In this document: positions 36,601 to 50,600 of the stretch, piece by piece | How the letters are laid out: each line of letters begins with the position of its first letter | Numbering within the stretch: position 1 is the first letter of the stretch | Source: Siphonodentalium dalli | Lineage: Eukaryota; Mollusca; Scaphopoda; Gadilida; Siphonodentaliidae | DNA: 64,000 nucleotides | NCBI GenBank assembly: GCA_032622095.1 | Contig: CP136061.1 | Location: 55,629,762-55,693,761, forward strand | Reading direction: 5' to 3' | The notes under the pieces: generated by a model | Database searches by the model: none | Told to the model about the DNA's origin: nothing | Seen by the model: the letters and a program-made list of their open reading frames with translations, nothing else | Translations under genes and position numbers: made by a program

Positions 36601-39600
36601 TGTGGTTAAGGGGTCGATTACTTAGGGCATTACTGTAGATCAATGTCCCAATGTCAGTATGAAGATTTACAAATGTATTGGCACGCATAAAGGAGCTCAT
36701 ATTTCCAAATCTCTTGCAATTTTGTGGATGTTCCAACAATCCACACCCTCAGTGTATGTGCTCCTGGTTGTAAGTCAAGCACATCACAGAAGTGTCGCTT
36801 TTCTCTGTTACATGTGTTGTGGTAATCATTGTCACACAGATCATGTTTTGTGTTTCTCATTTACAGTAACTATATTTCTAAAACACATATGTGTACAATT
36901 TATCGAAACAATACAAGATGAATATTTTGGAATAATTGCAATATTTACCTTGACTTTGTAAGTCAGTGCTTTCTCTTATATATGCAAGGCTCCCATAGGG
37001 AGATCCACATATATAAGAGAATGAACTAGCACATGATATTTAATTCTGCACCAGCGCAGCTCCCATCATGAAAGGGTTAAATACTACATAGTGGCACCTA
37101 TGGTGGGAGCTATAATATGAGAGAACTCGAATCGGCAGTCAGCTTGTTAATGATAGTGTATCTCTTCCTAGAAAGTTTTATAAAGATTCCGGGGTATAAA
37201 ATAATAGATATGAATCAGACACATATCCGGAAAATCTTCTATCAATTAATATCAATTTTATTAAGAACTTGCTGATGTGCCTGACTTCGTCCGGGCTATT
37301 GAGGGATATTTTTGTAATCGCCTCTGTCTGGGCATTGAAAAGTATTACGAGAAATAAAAAAATTAATATTTTTCGATCGGTCCAGAAACATGCATATATG
37401 AGCGTATATGAGCGAGGTCAAGGTCAAGGACATGGTCGCACATGAAATTGGACCCGCCCATATTGTTCCCAGGATCAAAGTAGGCCTACATACCAAATTT
37501 GAGTTGGATTGGTCGAACAGTTTTCGAGTCTATAACACACATACATACATACATACATAGAGACAGACAGAAGTTCCAAAATATATAATAGACTAGCCGA
37601 TGAGCCCGACGTTGTCCGGGCTATTCAAAAACCAAATTTCAAGTCGATAGCTCCACCCGTTTCAAAACCAAATTTCAAGTCGATAGCACCCGTTTCCGAG
37701 ATCTCGTCTGCGCATGCGCGAAGCTGGCGTCGCACGGGCTCGGCGACCCGATAAAATTCGTATCCGGGGCAAGATATATTCACATACCAAATTTCAAGTC
37801 GATAGCTCCACCCGTTTCCGAGATCTCGTCTGCGCATGCGCGAAGCTGGTGTCGCACGGGCTCGGCGACCCGATAAAATTCGTATCCGGGGCAAGATACA
37901 TTCACATACCAAATTTCAAGTCGATAGCAAGAGGGAGAAGCATCCTTTATCTAGGAAAATTTAAATAGGAGATTTTCATGGCGATTTACACTCACTGCAT
38001 CAGAAATAAACCACTATATTATGCCTCTATAGACAAATAATATGCCAAATCTTCCGATTTATCTGCATTTTATTCACTAATATGCCAGTTGTAGTCTTGA
38101 AATTGAGTTTTATAAAAATTATGTTGTTGTAATTGTGGACCGGAAGAGATAGACCATCTTTAAGAATTTTTTCTTAAATTTAATAGCAGGATCAGATGCC
38201 CTGTAAAAATAAAAGCAGTGGGACTCAACATATTTATTTCTATCTGATGTCTTGAGATGCTAATCTGGAACATACTGCTGTCTTTTGATAATACATGTAA
38301 TTTTAACTAGTCTGCATGGTATACTCACAGTTCTGAGTTTATCTATCTGTTTTCTGACCAGCTCTAGATCCGAGTTGTTTTCTGTCACAATAATTCCAAG
38401 AGGTACCGCTAAAATAATCAAACCAAAATATATACATCCTCTTCATTTTCAATGCTGATTTGTCAATGCGTCTCAAAATGATAACAAATATCAAGGTGAA
38501 ATTGAATGCTAAGAATTTCATGGCAAAAAAGAAAGACATCAAATAGATTCAAACAATCATCAACATCTCAAACTTCAATTTCGTTTTCATGTTAATTTTT
38601 GCTCATTAATTTTTCTTCCATTTCTACTCTAAACATTCCATTATTAATTGCATTCTCTGATGGACCTTTCCACAGCTGTCAATCAAATAATTATCAACGA
38701 TATTTTCTACCAATCAGCGACTAGTCGGTCGCTTGATGCATTGAAATTTCTTAGCCCTAATTTTGATATCCGCGCATACTTTCAGTGTTATATTACCTCT
38801 TTTCAAACAACTGTTTTGTTGTCAAATCATAATGTACTGTAATTTCGATTTGTAGAATGATGAAGGAAATTGATCCATGATTATAATAATGTTTTTCATT
38901 TTTCGTCATACTTTTTTTAAGTAAGGATGAAAAGAAGGCATGTTCTCCTGTGTATTATAGCATATAGGAAGGAGCTGTAAAACTAATTAAACTATTTCTG
39001 CAGACATATTGTCTCCTAGCAACCATAAGCTCCTCCCACCAATCAATATGTGGAAATCAATATTCAGTTATTAAGTAAAACAATTGTACGATCCATTCAT
39101 CATCTGTAATAATTATAAGATCATAAACGGAGAAGACAGACAGAGATACTTTTGTAGGGATATTCAGATTATAAGTTCAGTAAAAGTTAAATTATTATCA
39201 TGGTATAGCGTGTTCTCTAGTCTATTAATAGAGTTTTTCGGGACGTTTAAAATAGCATAACATCATCGAACACCGGGTTGATGAGAGTATCTGTTCATTA
39301 TTGGCCTGCTGCAGCAGTGCTGCCCAGCATGCGAGTTAATAATAACATGACTTTGTTGGGCATTATGGTTTCTTAAAGCCCGACAGAAATGATTAACAAA
39401 CGGAGGGCCTATATTAGCAGCCCGAGGGCTGTTATTCATTCCTGTCAGTCAGTTAACCCTTTCATTGCCAAGGGCCGATCTCATCGGCCCTAATTTATGG
39501 TCTGTAAAATCGGCCTTAAAAAAAAAAAAAAAAATTGGGTTGAATTTTTTTGGGTATGCTTAAGCATGCTATGGCGAATTTAAAAACAAACTGGATAAAA

Positions 39601-42600
39601 CCTTAGGGGCATGTTATAACTCAAAACTATCTCCAAGTATTCATAGTAATAAGTTTTATGCCCATGAAAAACGTAAGATTCCCTGGCACTAAACCTACAA
39701 AATAAGACTGTTACGAATATAAGAAAAAAATATTAAAATTGTAAAAAAATTCTAAAAAATAATAACAAATGATGAAAATTTGTTAGGTCAATGCATTCTC
39801 TTATATATGCGAGGCGACCTATGGTCGACTTGCATATATAAGGGAATGCATTGGCACAGGGTATATTGGTTGATACAAAAATCGGACTTGGCACTGAAAG
39901 GGTTAATAAACCATTATGCCATTGAAAATCATATTATTGATATATTTTTAAAGTTATTAGTTTGAACAATCTTACAGATGAATCAATTGTAAACCAGTAA
40001 GTATTGATTGTCAGTATTCAGTTACCACAGGGTGAAAGTCAAACAATGTTGCTTCTAATATTTATGTTTGTAATGAAATTGTTACAAATAGTTAACCCTT
40101 TCATGATGGGAGCTGCGCTGGTGCAGCATTAAATATCCTGTGCCAGTGCATTCTCTTATATATGCAAGTCTCACACAAGGAGCCTCGCATTTATCAGAGA
40201 ACGCACTGGCTTTCAAAATGTTTTGGAGGGGCTGCAGCCCTCCCAGCGCCCCTGGCCCATATGGCTATGCCCGTCATGGAAAGGTTAACCCTTTACCCAA
40301 CAGAAGGGCCCTGTGCCAATGCATTCTCTTATATATGCGAGTCGACCATAGGTCGCCTCACATATATAAGAGAATGCATTGGCTTAACACATTAAAAATT
40401 ATAAAATTGTTAAAGAATGTAAGAAAAAATGGTAAAAAGTGTTAAAAAAAGATTTTTTTTAGGCCAATGCATTCTCTTATATATGCGAGGCGACCTATGG
40501 TCGACTCGCATATATAAGAGAATGCATTGGCACAGGGCTAACTGTAACTATCACAATGTGGTCAAGGAGCTGGTTCCAATGATATCCATATGTGTATGGT
40601 TCTATTGAGACAGACCGAAGATATTTTAGGCTGTTGAAGCTTTATTTGGCCGGTTTTGGCCGGTTTGTTGGGTAAAGGGTTAAGCGTTATAAGATGAAAA
40701 GATGAAGTAAATTAGACTGTGACTGACGAGAGAGAAGCCCATGCAATGTCGGTAAAAGAAGATGACTACTAGTAATTCTAATGCTGGAAATTAAAATAAA
40801 CCAGTGAGTACAAGTCAATATGTGTGCACTATGATTAATATGAACAGCATATCAACAAATTTCAAGAGTACAAAAGGTAACAAATTTCAATAGCACTGAT
40901 AATATTATATATTACAAAAGGTGGTATTAAATGAAAAATAACTAGAATATGATGTCTGCAGGAAGAAATGTATGTCACCACTGGATATATGAAACTTTAT
41001 GCAGAAGCACTGAAAAAATTCATAAAATTGGGCCACAATATACCGCTATCAAAATATATATTCTAATCTAACATTTTAACTTAATGGAGTGGATTTGTGA
41101 ATTTTATTTTTAATTCTTCACTTTGTCGATTGTTAGGGTGGCAACCAAATTTTTTTTTATTATGTTTCCCTCTTGCATCTACTTTTTTCCTGTCCAAATG
41201 TTTGTAAACCAGACTGTAATATTGGTGTGGCCTACATGAGATATTGTCAAAAGAGGAAAACAAAACTCATCATTCACCTAATGACAAAAAAACAAGTTAT
41301 ACATCAATTTTCTAGACTGCCAAATATCATTATGTATCATCTAAAATAGTTGTACAATTAACTGTCAATCTTCTATATGATCATTAAAACAAAATAAGTT
41401 TACTGAACATAGCCTGTATCAATTGAGAAGTTACTCACCTGGTTTGCAGACTTACTGTGAATTTACCTGTCCATGTGATCAGTTTAATTAGTTTTGACAT
41501 ATCCTTGTTTCAGCTTACATTCCATGCTGCTAACTTTATATCATCTCATCAAAATTACAATGAGTTTGAGTTATAAGTTGTGTAAGTTGTAAAGTGTTGT
41601 GTGTTTGAACATTAGAATTAGGGTCAGACCATTAAAAATAATTACCTGTGTTCCCAGAATATTTAAGAGGAATTTCTTTTATCTATTTAGGTAATCAAGC
41701 CTTGAAATAATTTTAGAATGTTTCACACTTTCAGACAATAATCATGACAGGTATAACAAATTTCAGCAAGTCATGTCACCTGCCTGTCAAAATAGTAAAG
41801 TGTAGTACCTTGCCAGTTTATAGTCATAATGAAACAAAAAGATCATCTAATTTTTGTCTTTTAAATAACTTTATCTGTGAATGAATTGATTATCATATAA
41901 TAGTGGTGAAACAATTAGGGAATATACCAAGTGACTAGTCGATGGTTACTTGTCGATTATTAATCAACACCAAATCACATATAGTACAAAAAAGTAAACC
42001 CTGACTCTCCAAGTATAATTTAAAGACATTTGAGGACCTACTCATTTGACTTCAAATGTAAATCAAGACTAAGCTAATTTGATTATTGACTATACTATTT
42101 ATACCTTCTAAGATTTGACTGTGCTTTCAGATACTAATTCTGTCCATATAATGCATGCAGTCATGAATCAAATCAGTCATAAACAGTAGAGTGTTAATAT
42201 CCTGAGAAAAAATGAAGATTAGTCCACTGGCAATTTTGTAGTCGATGATAGGCCAAGATAGACAGGTTAATTCAAGGCTTGAAAACTTTATTGCAGGTGA
42301 TGCATGAGTGACTCAAAATGGTGCCTGAAAACGCAAAAAGGCTGTTGGCCTTAGATGTGATTTTCTTGAGCCAACCAGTCATAAACTGTAAAGTGATGAT
42401 TTAATGGAAAAACCCTAGATCTAATGGAATGTGAACTAGTTTAAAGAACTACAATAATCAAGCTTTTTATGAGCCAAATGAATTACCGGTGACATTTCTT
42501 AACTAAATACTCATCGACAAGTAGTTCTCTCAGGAAATGTTTAGGTAATAAGTTCAACAAACAGTTTGTTGAACATATTAACTGAACATTTCCCCCTAAT

Positions 42601-44564
42601 GAATAGGAATCCTTCTGCACTTGTATTATCTGTTTGTCTGTCTGTCGTCTGATTATATTTTGCAGACATATCTAGAAGAATAATAGACCATTCCAATATA
42701 TAAGGTACATGGAGATTTCAATACTTGGATATCTATTTTTGAACCTCTGCCTCATAGTTCAAAATTGACATCAAGGTATCAAATCTCCATATACCCCATG
42801 ATGTTGCTTGAGATAACTAATAATTTCATGTTCAAGGACAATACGACACAATCAGGTGTTATATTGATTATATTGTTAACAAGAAAAATTTACTGCTATT
42901 ATTATTTTTTATTTTGAAATTCAACATATTTAGTAAGGAAATCATTGAAAGTATGTAAGAACTACTAATTATCAACTCAAAAACACTAGATATACTTTAA
43001 ATAATCTTAGAACACATAGTTTTTGGAGGTTTCTAGCAATATTACTCAGAAAACCAGAAACCAAAAGTGATGTCACATGCTGCTAATTTTACTGATAACC
43101 TGACAAGGTATATCAACTTTCTATAACTTTTTTTTGCATGAAACTTCCTTAGGTTGTATTCAAATGTCACCAACAATGCATTAGGCTTATAAAAAACATG
43201 GTTATCATAGTGCATTAAATGAAGAGTTTTCTGCTTCATGGTACAAATTGTTCATATAGTAATAACAGTAGGATGATGGAAATTACCTAGAATTTAAAGA
43301 ATTCTATGGGAGACTCGCATATATAAGAGAATGCACTGGCACAGGATCTTTAATGCTGCACCATCGCAGCTCCCATCATCAAAGGGTTTAAAGCATTTTG
43401 AAAAAGCCAGTTGCAATAGTGTAAATCTTTTGCAGTCAATGCAAGTGACATCTGGCTTAAATTTCATCATCTGACACCAGTGTAAAGTATTAACTGACAC
43501 CATCTGAAAGCATGAAATCACATCTTTGTACCATGTAACAGTTACTATGTTAGGAATTTAATAAATTTCTAGCTAATTTTGCAAGCAGTGAATTTGGCAA
43601 GGGTGGGTTAATGAGCATGCCGTGTTAATTAGTCAGCATAAATTAGTCATTTCTGAATGCTGGGGTTAATACGCATGCTGTGTAGTTCATCAAGCAGGCT
43701 GTCGTCACTTACAAACTTCTCGAAGTTTATCCTTGTCGTAATGGTACGTTTCGTAATCGGCCATACAAATACGGCTCACTTGTATGCGTAGCCTCTCGGG
43801 ATGAGTGGGAGGACTGAAAAAAGCAAAGTCAGGACTGAAACGCTGGATTGAAAACAAACTGCCCCTGACACCCTGATTAAGCTGAAAGGTAAACTATGGT
43901 TAGCACAATATACATAAATTCCAAGAAAGAATAATTATGGTTTATCTAAGATTAAAGGAAAATTTCAAGGGCTGGTTGGCTGATAATAATCTAGGTATTT
44001 ATTTGTATGGCCTTAACTATTGTTAGACGTCTACACATACATTGAGAGTTGACTCAGTTGTTTCCCCTTTTGCCAAATAATAAACTTATGTCATTAAAGA
44101 AAAATAGATGTGTTCTTAGGCAGAAAACATGGAACACTGGATGAGGGAGGTAACCATATATCCCCCCCCCAGGAATTCAAGAAAATAATAGATGTATGGA
44201 TAATTTTTAATATGGAAGAATAGTCCTACAATTTTCCAAGAAATCTGTAGAAAATCTATCCTTGAATGCCTTTTAGCCATAATGTCTTCAACAGAAAACT
44301 ATCTATAATTCTGATTATATAGAAATTGGAAACTAAATAACACTTTTTAACCCTTCCTATGCTAAATACACATTGATGAGTAGTTATCCCTTAGGAAATG
44401 TTCAGATAATAAGTTCAACAAATGACCATTATTATCTGAACATTTCCCACCAATGAATATGAATCCAGCACTTGTATTATTATTTTCTTCTGTCATCTCA
44501 TTTATCCTGAACACACCTCCAGATGAATGATAGACCATTCCAATGTATACCTTTATAACTGAAA

Positions 44565-44609
<45 letters not shown>

Positions 44610-47600
44610 AGAGAAACCATTTGGTATAGAAAGGTTTAATGAGGCCCTCTTTTTGTGATGAGGGAGGTACCTGAGAACACAGTATTTCTATTTATTTGAA
44701 TTTGGCAAATGATTAACCCTTTACCCAACAAACCGGCCAAATAAAGCTTCAACAGCCTAAAATATCTTCGGTCTGTCTCAATAAAACCATACAAATATGG
44801 ATATCATTGGAACCGGCTCCTTGACCACATTGTGATAGTTACAGTTATGCCCTGTGCCAATGCATTCTCTTATATATGCGAGTCGACCATAGGTCGCCTC
44901 ACATATATAAGAGAATGCATTGGCCTAAAAAAAATCTTTTTTTAACACTTTTTACCATTTTTTCTTACATTTTTAAACAATTTTATAATTTTTAATGTGT
45001 TAAGCCAATGCATTCTCTTATATATGCGAGGCGACCTATGGTCGACTCGCATATATAAGAGAATGCATTGGCACAGGGCCCTTCTGTTGGGTAAAGGGTT
45101 AATACAGCCATTTCTACATATATAATCACAACTTCAATGCATCTATATCTTAGAGGTTTCTCTTTCAAACAAAATATATCATACATATCATAAATATGAG
45201 CTTCAGCACAATTTGTGGCGTTTACTAAAATATATTATGTAAATACAGAAGTAGTAAAATTTTGATCTTTGGAGAGAAAAATTATAGTAAATAATTTGCA
45301 TCATTATACAGAATAGACAAAGTTTTTTGTTTTGCAAGAAAGTAACAATGGTCCAAATAAACTTTGAAAAGATGAAGCACTAACCAAAATTTTCACACAG
45401 TTTATTCCTAGCAAAGTATGCCCATTTCCTTGCATCAGAGAACATAATCATAAATATGCCCGAAATCCGAAGATTATTAGCTGTCAACACATAATATAAA
45501 TTTCCGCAATTCTGCAACCAACAGTGATATTATGAGCATCTGACATGTTTGCCTCTAAACATTTTATAGAAACCCTGTGTAGCATAATCGTTCTTAAAAA
45601 CTTGAAGAATGAGATTATATGGGTAAAATTAATGCAATAGCTCGAACAGCCACTTTTATAGTCAATACAGGCAGAAATGTTAGTGATCAGTGACATATCC
45701 ATTACCTCCGAGTTAGCCGAATACTGATGAAAAACACTGAATTTATTCATAAGGTTTCATTTCAAAAAGAAAGTTTAATAATTATAATAAAAACAAATTG
45801 AAAGATTTTTTGTTTCAAATTTGTGATACAGATTTTTGTTGTTGAAATATTGTATTGATATTTATATCACAGAAAGAGGTTGGAGATAAGCATATTTAAT
45901 TAACCCTTTCAGTGCCAATTCCGATATTTGTATCAACCCATATTTCCTTGATCATTTTTCAAATTTATTGATTATAATAATGTGATACATTGATGGAAAG
46001 AGCTCTAAAAAGGCACTAAAAGGGTTAAAAAAAACCTGATATAGTTCATGTAATTTCTTCGTACAAACTCATTGTTTTTATTAGTTTGAGATGAAAATAA
46101 AACTCAACTTACTCATTGTTTATCGGCACTGATCCCCTCCTCTTTGGCTTGACTATCATATTAGACTGACAGAGTAGTGACACTCTGATGACAGATGGGC
46201 GGAGCTTGCATGGTTCACCGTCCACCTGAACTGGAATACTTTTTGTTGTCGTTAGGATCGCTTCACGACACTGCACGAGTCTCTCACCGTGACCCCCAAT
46301 TTGTAAAGCTGCCTGTAAGTGAAGAATAACGGACAGTTGTTATACAAGTGAAATGGATGGTCCTTGATTTCATCTGAGCACTTCTATGATATTTTGAAGT
46401 ATTATACTAAAGAATGAGGGATATGTTAATCAGATTACGTCTGTGATACCACCAGCGCTGTTATTGGCCATGAGACTCCCAGATTTCCATAGTTAAAACG
46501 TCAAAAACATGGAAGACATCCCATGATAAATAAAAAGAAAGAATTTAGACTTTCTTTTTGGAACATAAGCATATTTGGGCAAAAATTTCCCTGATTGCCA
46601 TTTTCAAAATTTAACAGGTCTGTATACCACCGACGTCTGAAGGATTATACTTACCAATGAGATGGTACAGCCAATGTTTGAAGTATAATACTAAAGAATG
46701 AGGAATATGCTAATTGCAGCATGTCTGTGATACCGCCGTCGTCTCAAGCATTATACTTACCAATGAGGAATATGTGAATCCGAGCCCTTCTATGATACCA
46801 CAAATGTTTGAAGTATAATACTAAATAATACTAAATAATGAGGAATATGCTAATCGAAGCACATCTGTGATACCGCCGTCGTCTGAAGCATTATACTTAC
46901 CAATGAGGAATATGTGAATCCGAGCACTTCTAAGTGTCCGTCATCATATCGTTGTGGTCCGAAGCTAGCAAGAGTGTGCCCCCACGGTGCTGTCCCGCTC
47001 GCATATCGTGGAATGTTTAAGAAGACTAAACAGATCAACTTAAGTTCTTTTATTTTTGGCGTTATATCAACACCATCACACTGAAAAGAATATGCTAATT
47101 CATTATATCAACACCGTCACACTGAAAAGAATCGACAAATTCATTATATCAACACCGTCACACTGAAAAGAATCGACAAATTCATTATATCAACACCGTC
47201 ACACTGAAAAGAATCGACAAATTCATTATATCAACACCGTCACACTGAAAAGAAATTCATTATATCAACACCGTCACACTGAAAAGAATCGACAAATTCA
47301 TTATATCAACACGTCACACTGAAAAGAATCGACAAATTCATTATATCAACACCGTCACACTGAAAAGAATCGACAAATTCATTATATCAACACCGTCACA
47401 CTGAAAAGAATCGACAAATTCATTATATCAACACCGTCACACTGAAAAGAATCAACAAATTCATTAAAGGCGCACACAATTTTCAAACCTCAAAATATTA
47501 TGTGATATTCTGTGATAAATGCAGGTAAAAACATACTTGATATATCAATTCTTGGGTTCGGTGTGTTCACAATGTGATACACATCAAGATTTTTATCCTA

Positions 47601-50600
47601 TGATGCGACGCCAATCATTTACACAAATTTAAGTAGATGAACCTGATAAATGCTTCTCCAGAATAATGTACAGCTCTACATAGTAAATATGTGTGCCTTA
47701 AAGATAGTTTTTCTACATCTATTTGTTACACAGGACTGCTGAGACAAATAAGTTTTCAGTCTGATTGTCCCCAAACTTGTTGGTTGAAAGGTTGGAAATT
47801 GTAAAGTCAGAGTTAAGTACATGAGTATCGACATTATTGACTTGTAACAACAATATGGCTGCCATGTTACACAATCTACATCATTGTGCTATATAGTTAA
47901 TACTTACAACAAGAGAAACATGTTCTGAGAACTTTTTTGATCCTCTTTTCAGATAATCGCTCACCCCAGCCTGGAATAAATAAGTAATATTTATATTTAC
48001 CAGAGTTATGTTGATTATACAAACACTAGAAATAAAAGGGTGTTCAGTGAAGTTTAACCCTTTCCTTACTAAATGGATTCTGCAAACCAGTTACAAAAGT
48101 ATATATTGGAATGGTCTATCCAAGCCTGCAAACAACAGGTTGGACACGGTCATTGACCGACGCAAATACCTAAATGCCCGGAACAAATCTATTTGCGCCT
48201 GTCATCTTGACCGGCAGCATTTGTGTGATGAGCTCGTTTTTAAAACGGTGCATGTTTTCAAACTAGTAATCCATGTGTGATTATTTATTTTCGTAATTAT
48301 GGTCGACTCACATATATAAGAGAATGCATACCGTACTGACCCGGCTCAAGGCCCATGCCCGTGTTTAAGCCCACCCATATCTTTTGGCCAAATTCCATGC
48401 ACAGGGGTATATTCGAGTTTAGGCCCACCCCAAATTTTTTTCAATTTCAGCGGTGGTAAGTATGTATTTGCTATCAGCTTGTAGACAGCAAAACAGATTA
48501 ACGAACTCGAGAAATATAATATTTATATTAAAAACGGAAAATTATACTTCGTAGGCAAGTGAGAATATTCAATAAAATAAAATAAAGTGAATCTTAAAAT
48601 CTCAATGGTTTATTCAATTATACTTCCCTGGGAAACCAATCGTTAACAGACATCAAATACAAAAGAACCCATTCGCTAACGGCATATAGATGAGAACGCG
48701 GTAAACATGAATCGCTTCAAATAGCCATGCATGTGCACAGCGCACCTGTCAACAACGGTACTGTAAAAACATATTTTTCGTGTTCAGTGACAACGTCGGT
48801 ATGTTCCAACATGTGGCCAAACACAAAGAACTGGCTTCCTGGTTATGTAAACACACAGTGGGTATAATAATGGGGCAGAAGGGGAACTTGTCATTCAACA
48901 ACCATGTCTTCCAAACTACGTCAACGTTATACACTCGAAACCAAAATAAAGGTTATCGATATCAACATTTTTAAACTGCATTTTGTTCACGTTTTACAGT
49001 ATAAACAGTTTAGGAGCGATAACTCTAAATATTCAAACACGTGCTTTTTCATACGTTTTAGCAGAAATAAATCTTCATGTCTTTTGTCAGTACTGTTAAT
49101 TAATTACACTCACTGGCTTTTGTTAACCATGCAATTAGTCGCTATTGTAACATCTTCTATGTGGACAACGGATCATGAATAAAGGTTTATTATTATCCTA
49201 ATCGGATTAAGTCTGAACATTGATATAAACTATAGTCTATAGACTATAGATACGGGATTTACCGATAACCAACACTGCTTGCTTACAAATAGCGCATGTC
49301 ATTTATGGGAATTTTGGACAATTAATAAAACAAGACTGGAAGTGTTATTTTAATATTCACATTTAATTGAAAAATTACTTTCTCAAAGTAACTTATACTT
49401 ACCATTACTTAATCTGGAAGCCGGGTATATTTCCCGATACTCTATTTGATCAGTTTTACTGTCCCTATTTCTTGGGATTTTTGGTTTGCAAAGAGCCATA
49501 TCCGAGTATATAAGCCCACTTGGGTTTTTGAGCTCAATAACACAAAGGCCCCCTGGGCCTACACCAGGGTCAGTACGGTAGGTACTTGGTCTTTAATATT
49601 GCGCCAACGCAGCTCCCGTCATGAAAAGGTTAAACAGTATTTATTCCATGTAATAATATACAGTTACAGATATAGAATAAAAAAACAACAGATCAGACCG
49701 CAGGCATGTATTCTTTTATGAGTCGTTTTAAGTGAACAAATCTTGTCATCCCACAATGCGTCAGCAGCCAGTATCAAAGACCATCTTCATTGAAGTTGCA
49801 CTTAGTGCTTGAGTTTTTAATTGTATTGTATATATATATTACGTGTATTAGGAAATTCTATGTACCGGTAGTTGTTTTGGTTTGAGTAATGGATATTCTC
49901 TTTAAATTAACGACTTTTAAGATCATTTAATGTTTAATTTGTTATTTATTTATTATGTATATTATATATTTTCACTGTTGGAAAGAAGAGGTTTAGAATA
50001 TAGATATATCTAAGTTTTCTTGTCAAAAAAATTATTAAAGTGAAAAATAATACATTAAGTACTAAAAATTAATAAAAGTTCGCTGACCAAAATGTCTCCC
50101 GACGAGTTTGAAGGATTTATGGCTTTTAGATCACAATACTACAAACTGTAGGAGGAATTGATTACACCAATATGATACAAAGTGCATATTCACTAAATAT
50201 GTTGCACACCTTCAATGTGTGGAGAAAGGGTCAATAATTCTAACATAAAACATTTCTATGTCGAAAAATGACAATAACTCTGCCAAAATGACTCCGACTG
50301 AACTCGCAATCGCAGGTACGAAGGTTCCCATGCTGGTTGACATATGTACCAAGTTTTTTAAAAATTGACAGGAAAATGATGGAATACAGGCTCAGACAAA
50401 AGATATGTCCCAGGATGTTCGATTCTATGTCGAAAAATGGCAATAACTCTGCCAAAATGTGTCCCACCGAACTCAAAATCGCAGGTGTGCAGGTTCCCAT
50501 GCTGGTTGATATATGTGCCAAGGTTAAATAATATTGACCAGAAAATGAATAATTACAGGCTCGGACAAAGTTTCGGATGGACGGAAGCATGAACGGACAA

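Larger units (their letters stand above)
38409..43712 (-). other. DGK intron 9-10
   Basis: 38660-38800 matches an old repeat at 1414; TTAA elements occupy 39457-40679; 40684-42499 and 42706-43300 are AT-rich with no exon. An inverted pair ggtacatggagatttcaata / gtatcaaatctccatatacc lies at 42703-42797. Confidence 0.7.
43814..46112 (-). other. DGK intron 8-9
   Basis: Contains TT4 with poly-G, DH2 and a TT3 fragment; 45103-45899 holds nothing recognised (the minus ORF at 45484-45750 has no family features). Confidence 0.7.

Noticed and set aside
36422-36635. Recurrent peptide with [20 protein letters not shown] in many short ORFs
   Set aside because: It is the FB1 hairpin arm read in one frame; every occurrence coincides with an FB1 copy and differs by frameshifts.
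41400-41480. Possible DGK exon ending at gtgagtaac (41432)
   Set aside because: Translation shows no DGK similarity, and exons 9 and 10 already join in frame.
45484-45750. 88-residue minus-strand ORF in a DGK intron
   Set aside because: No match to DGK and no splice sites that would fit the phases.
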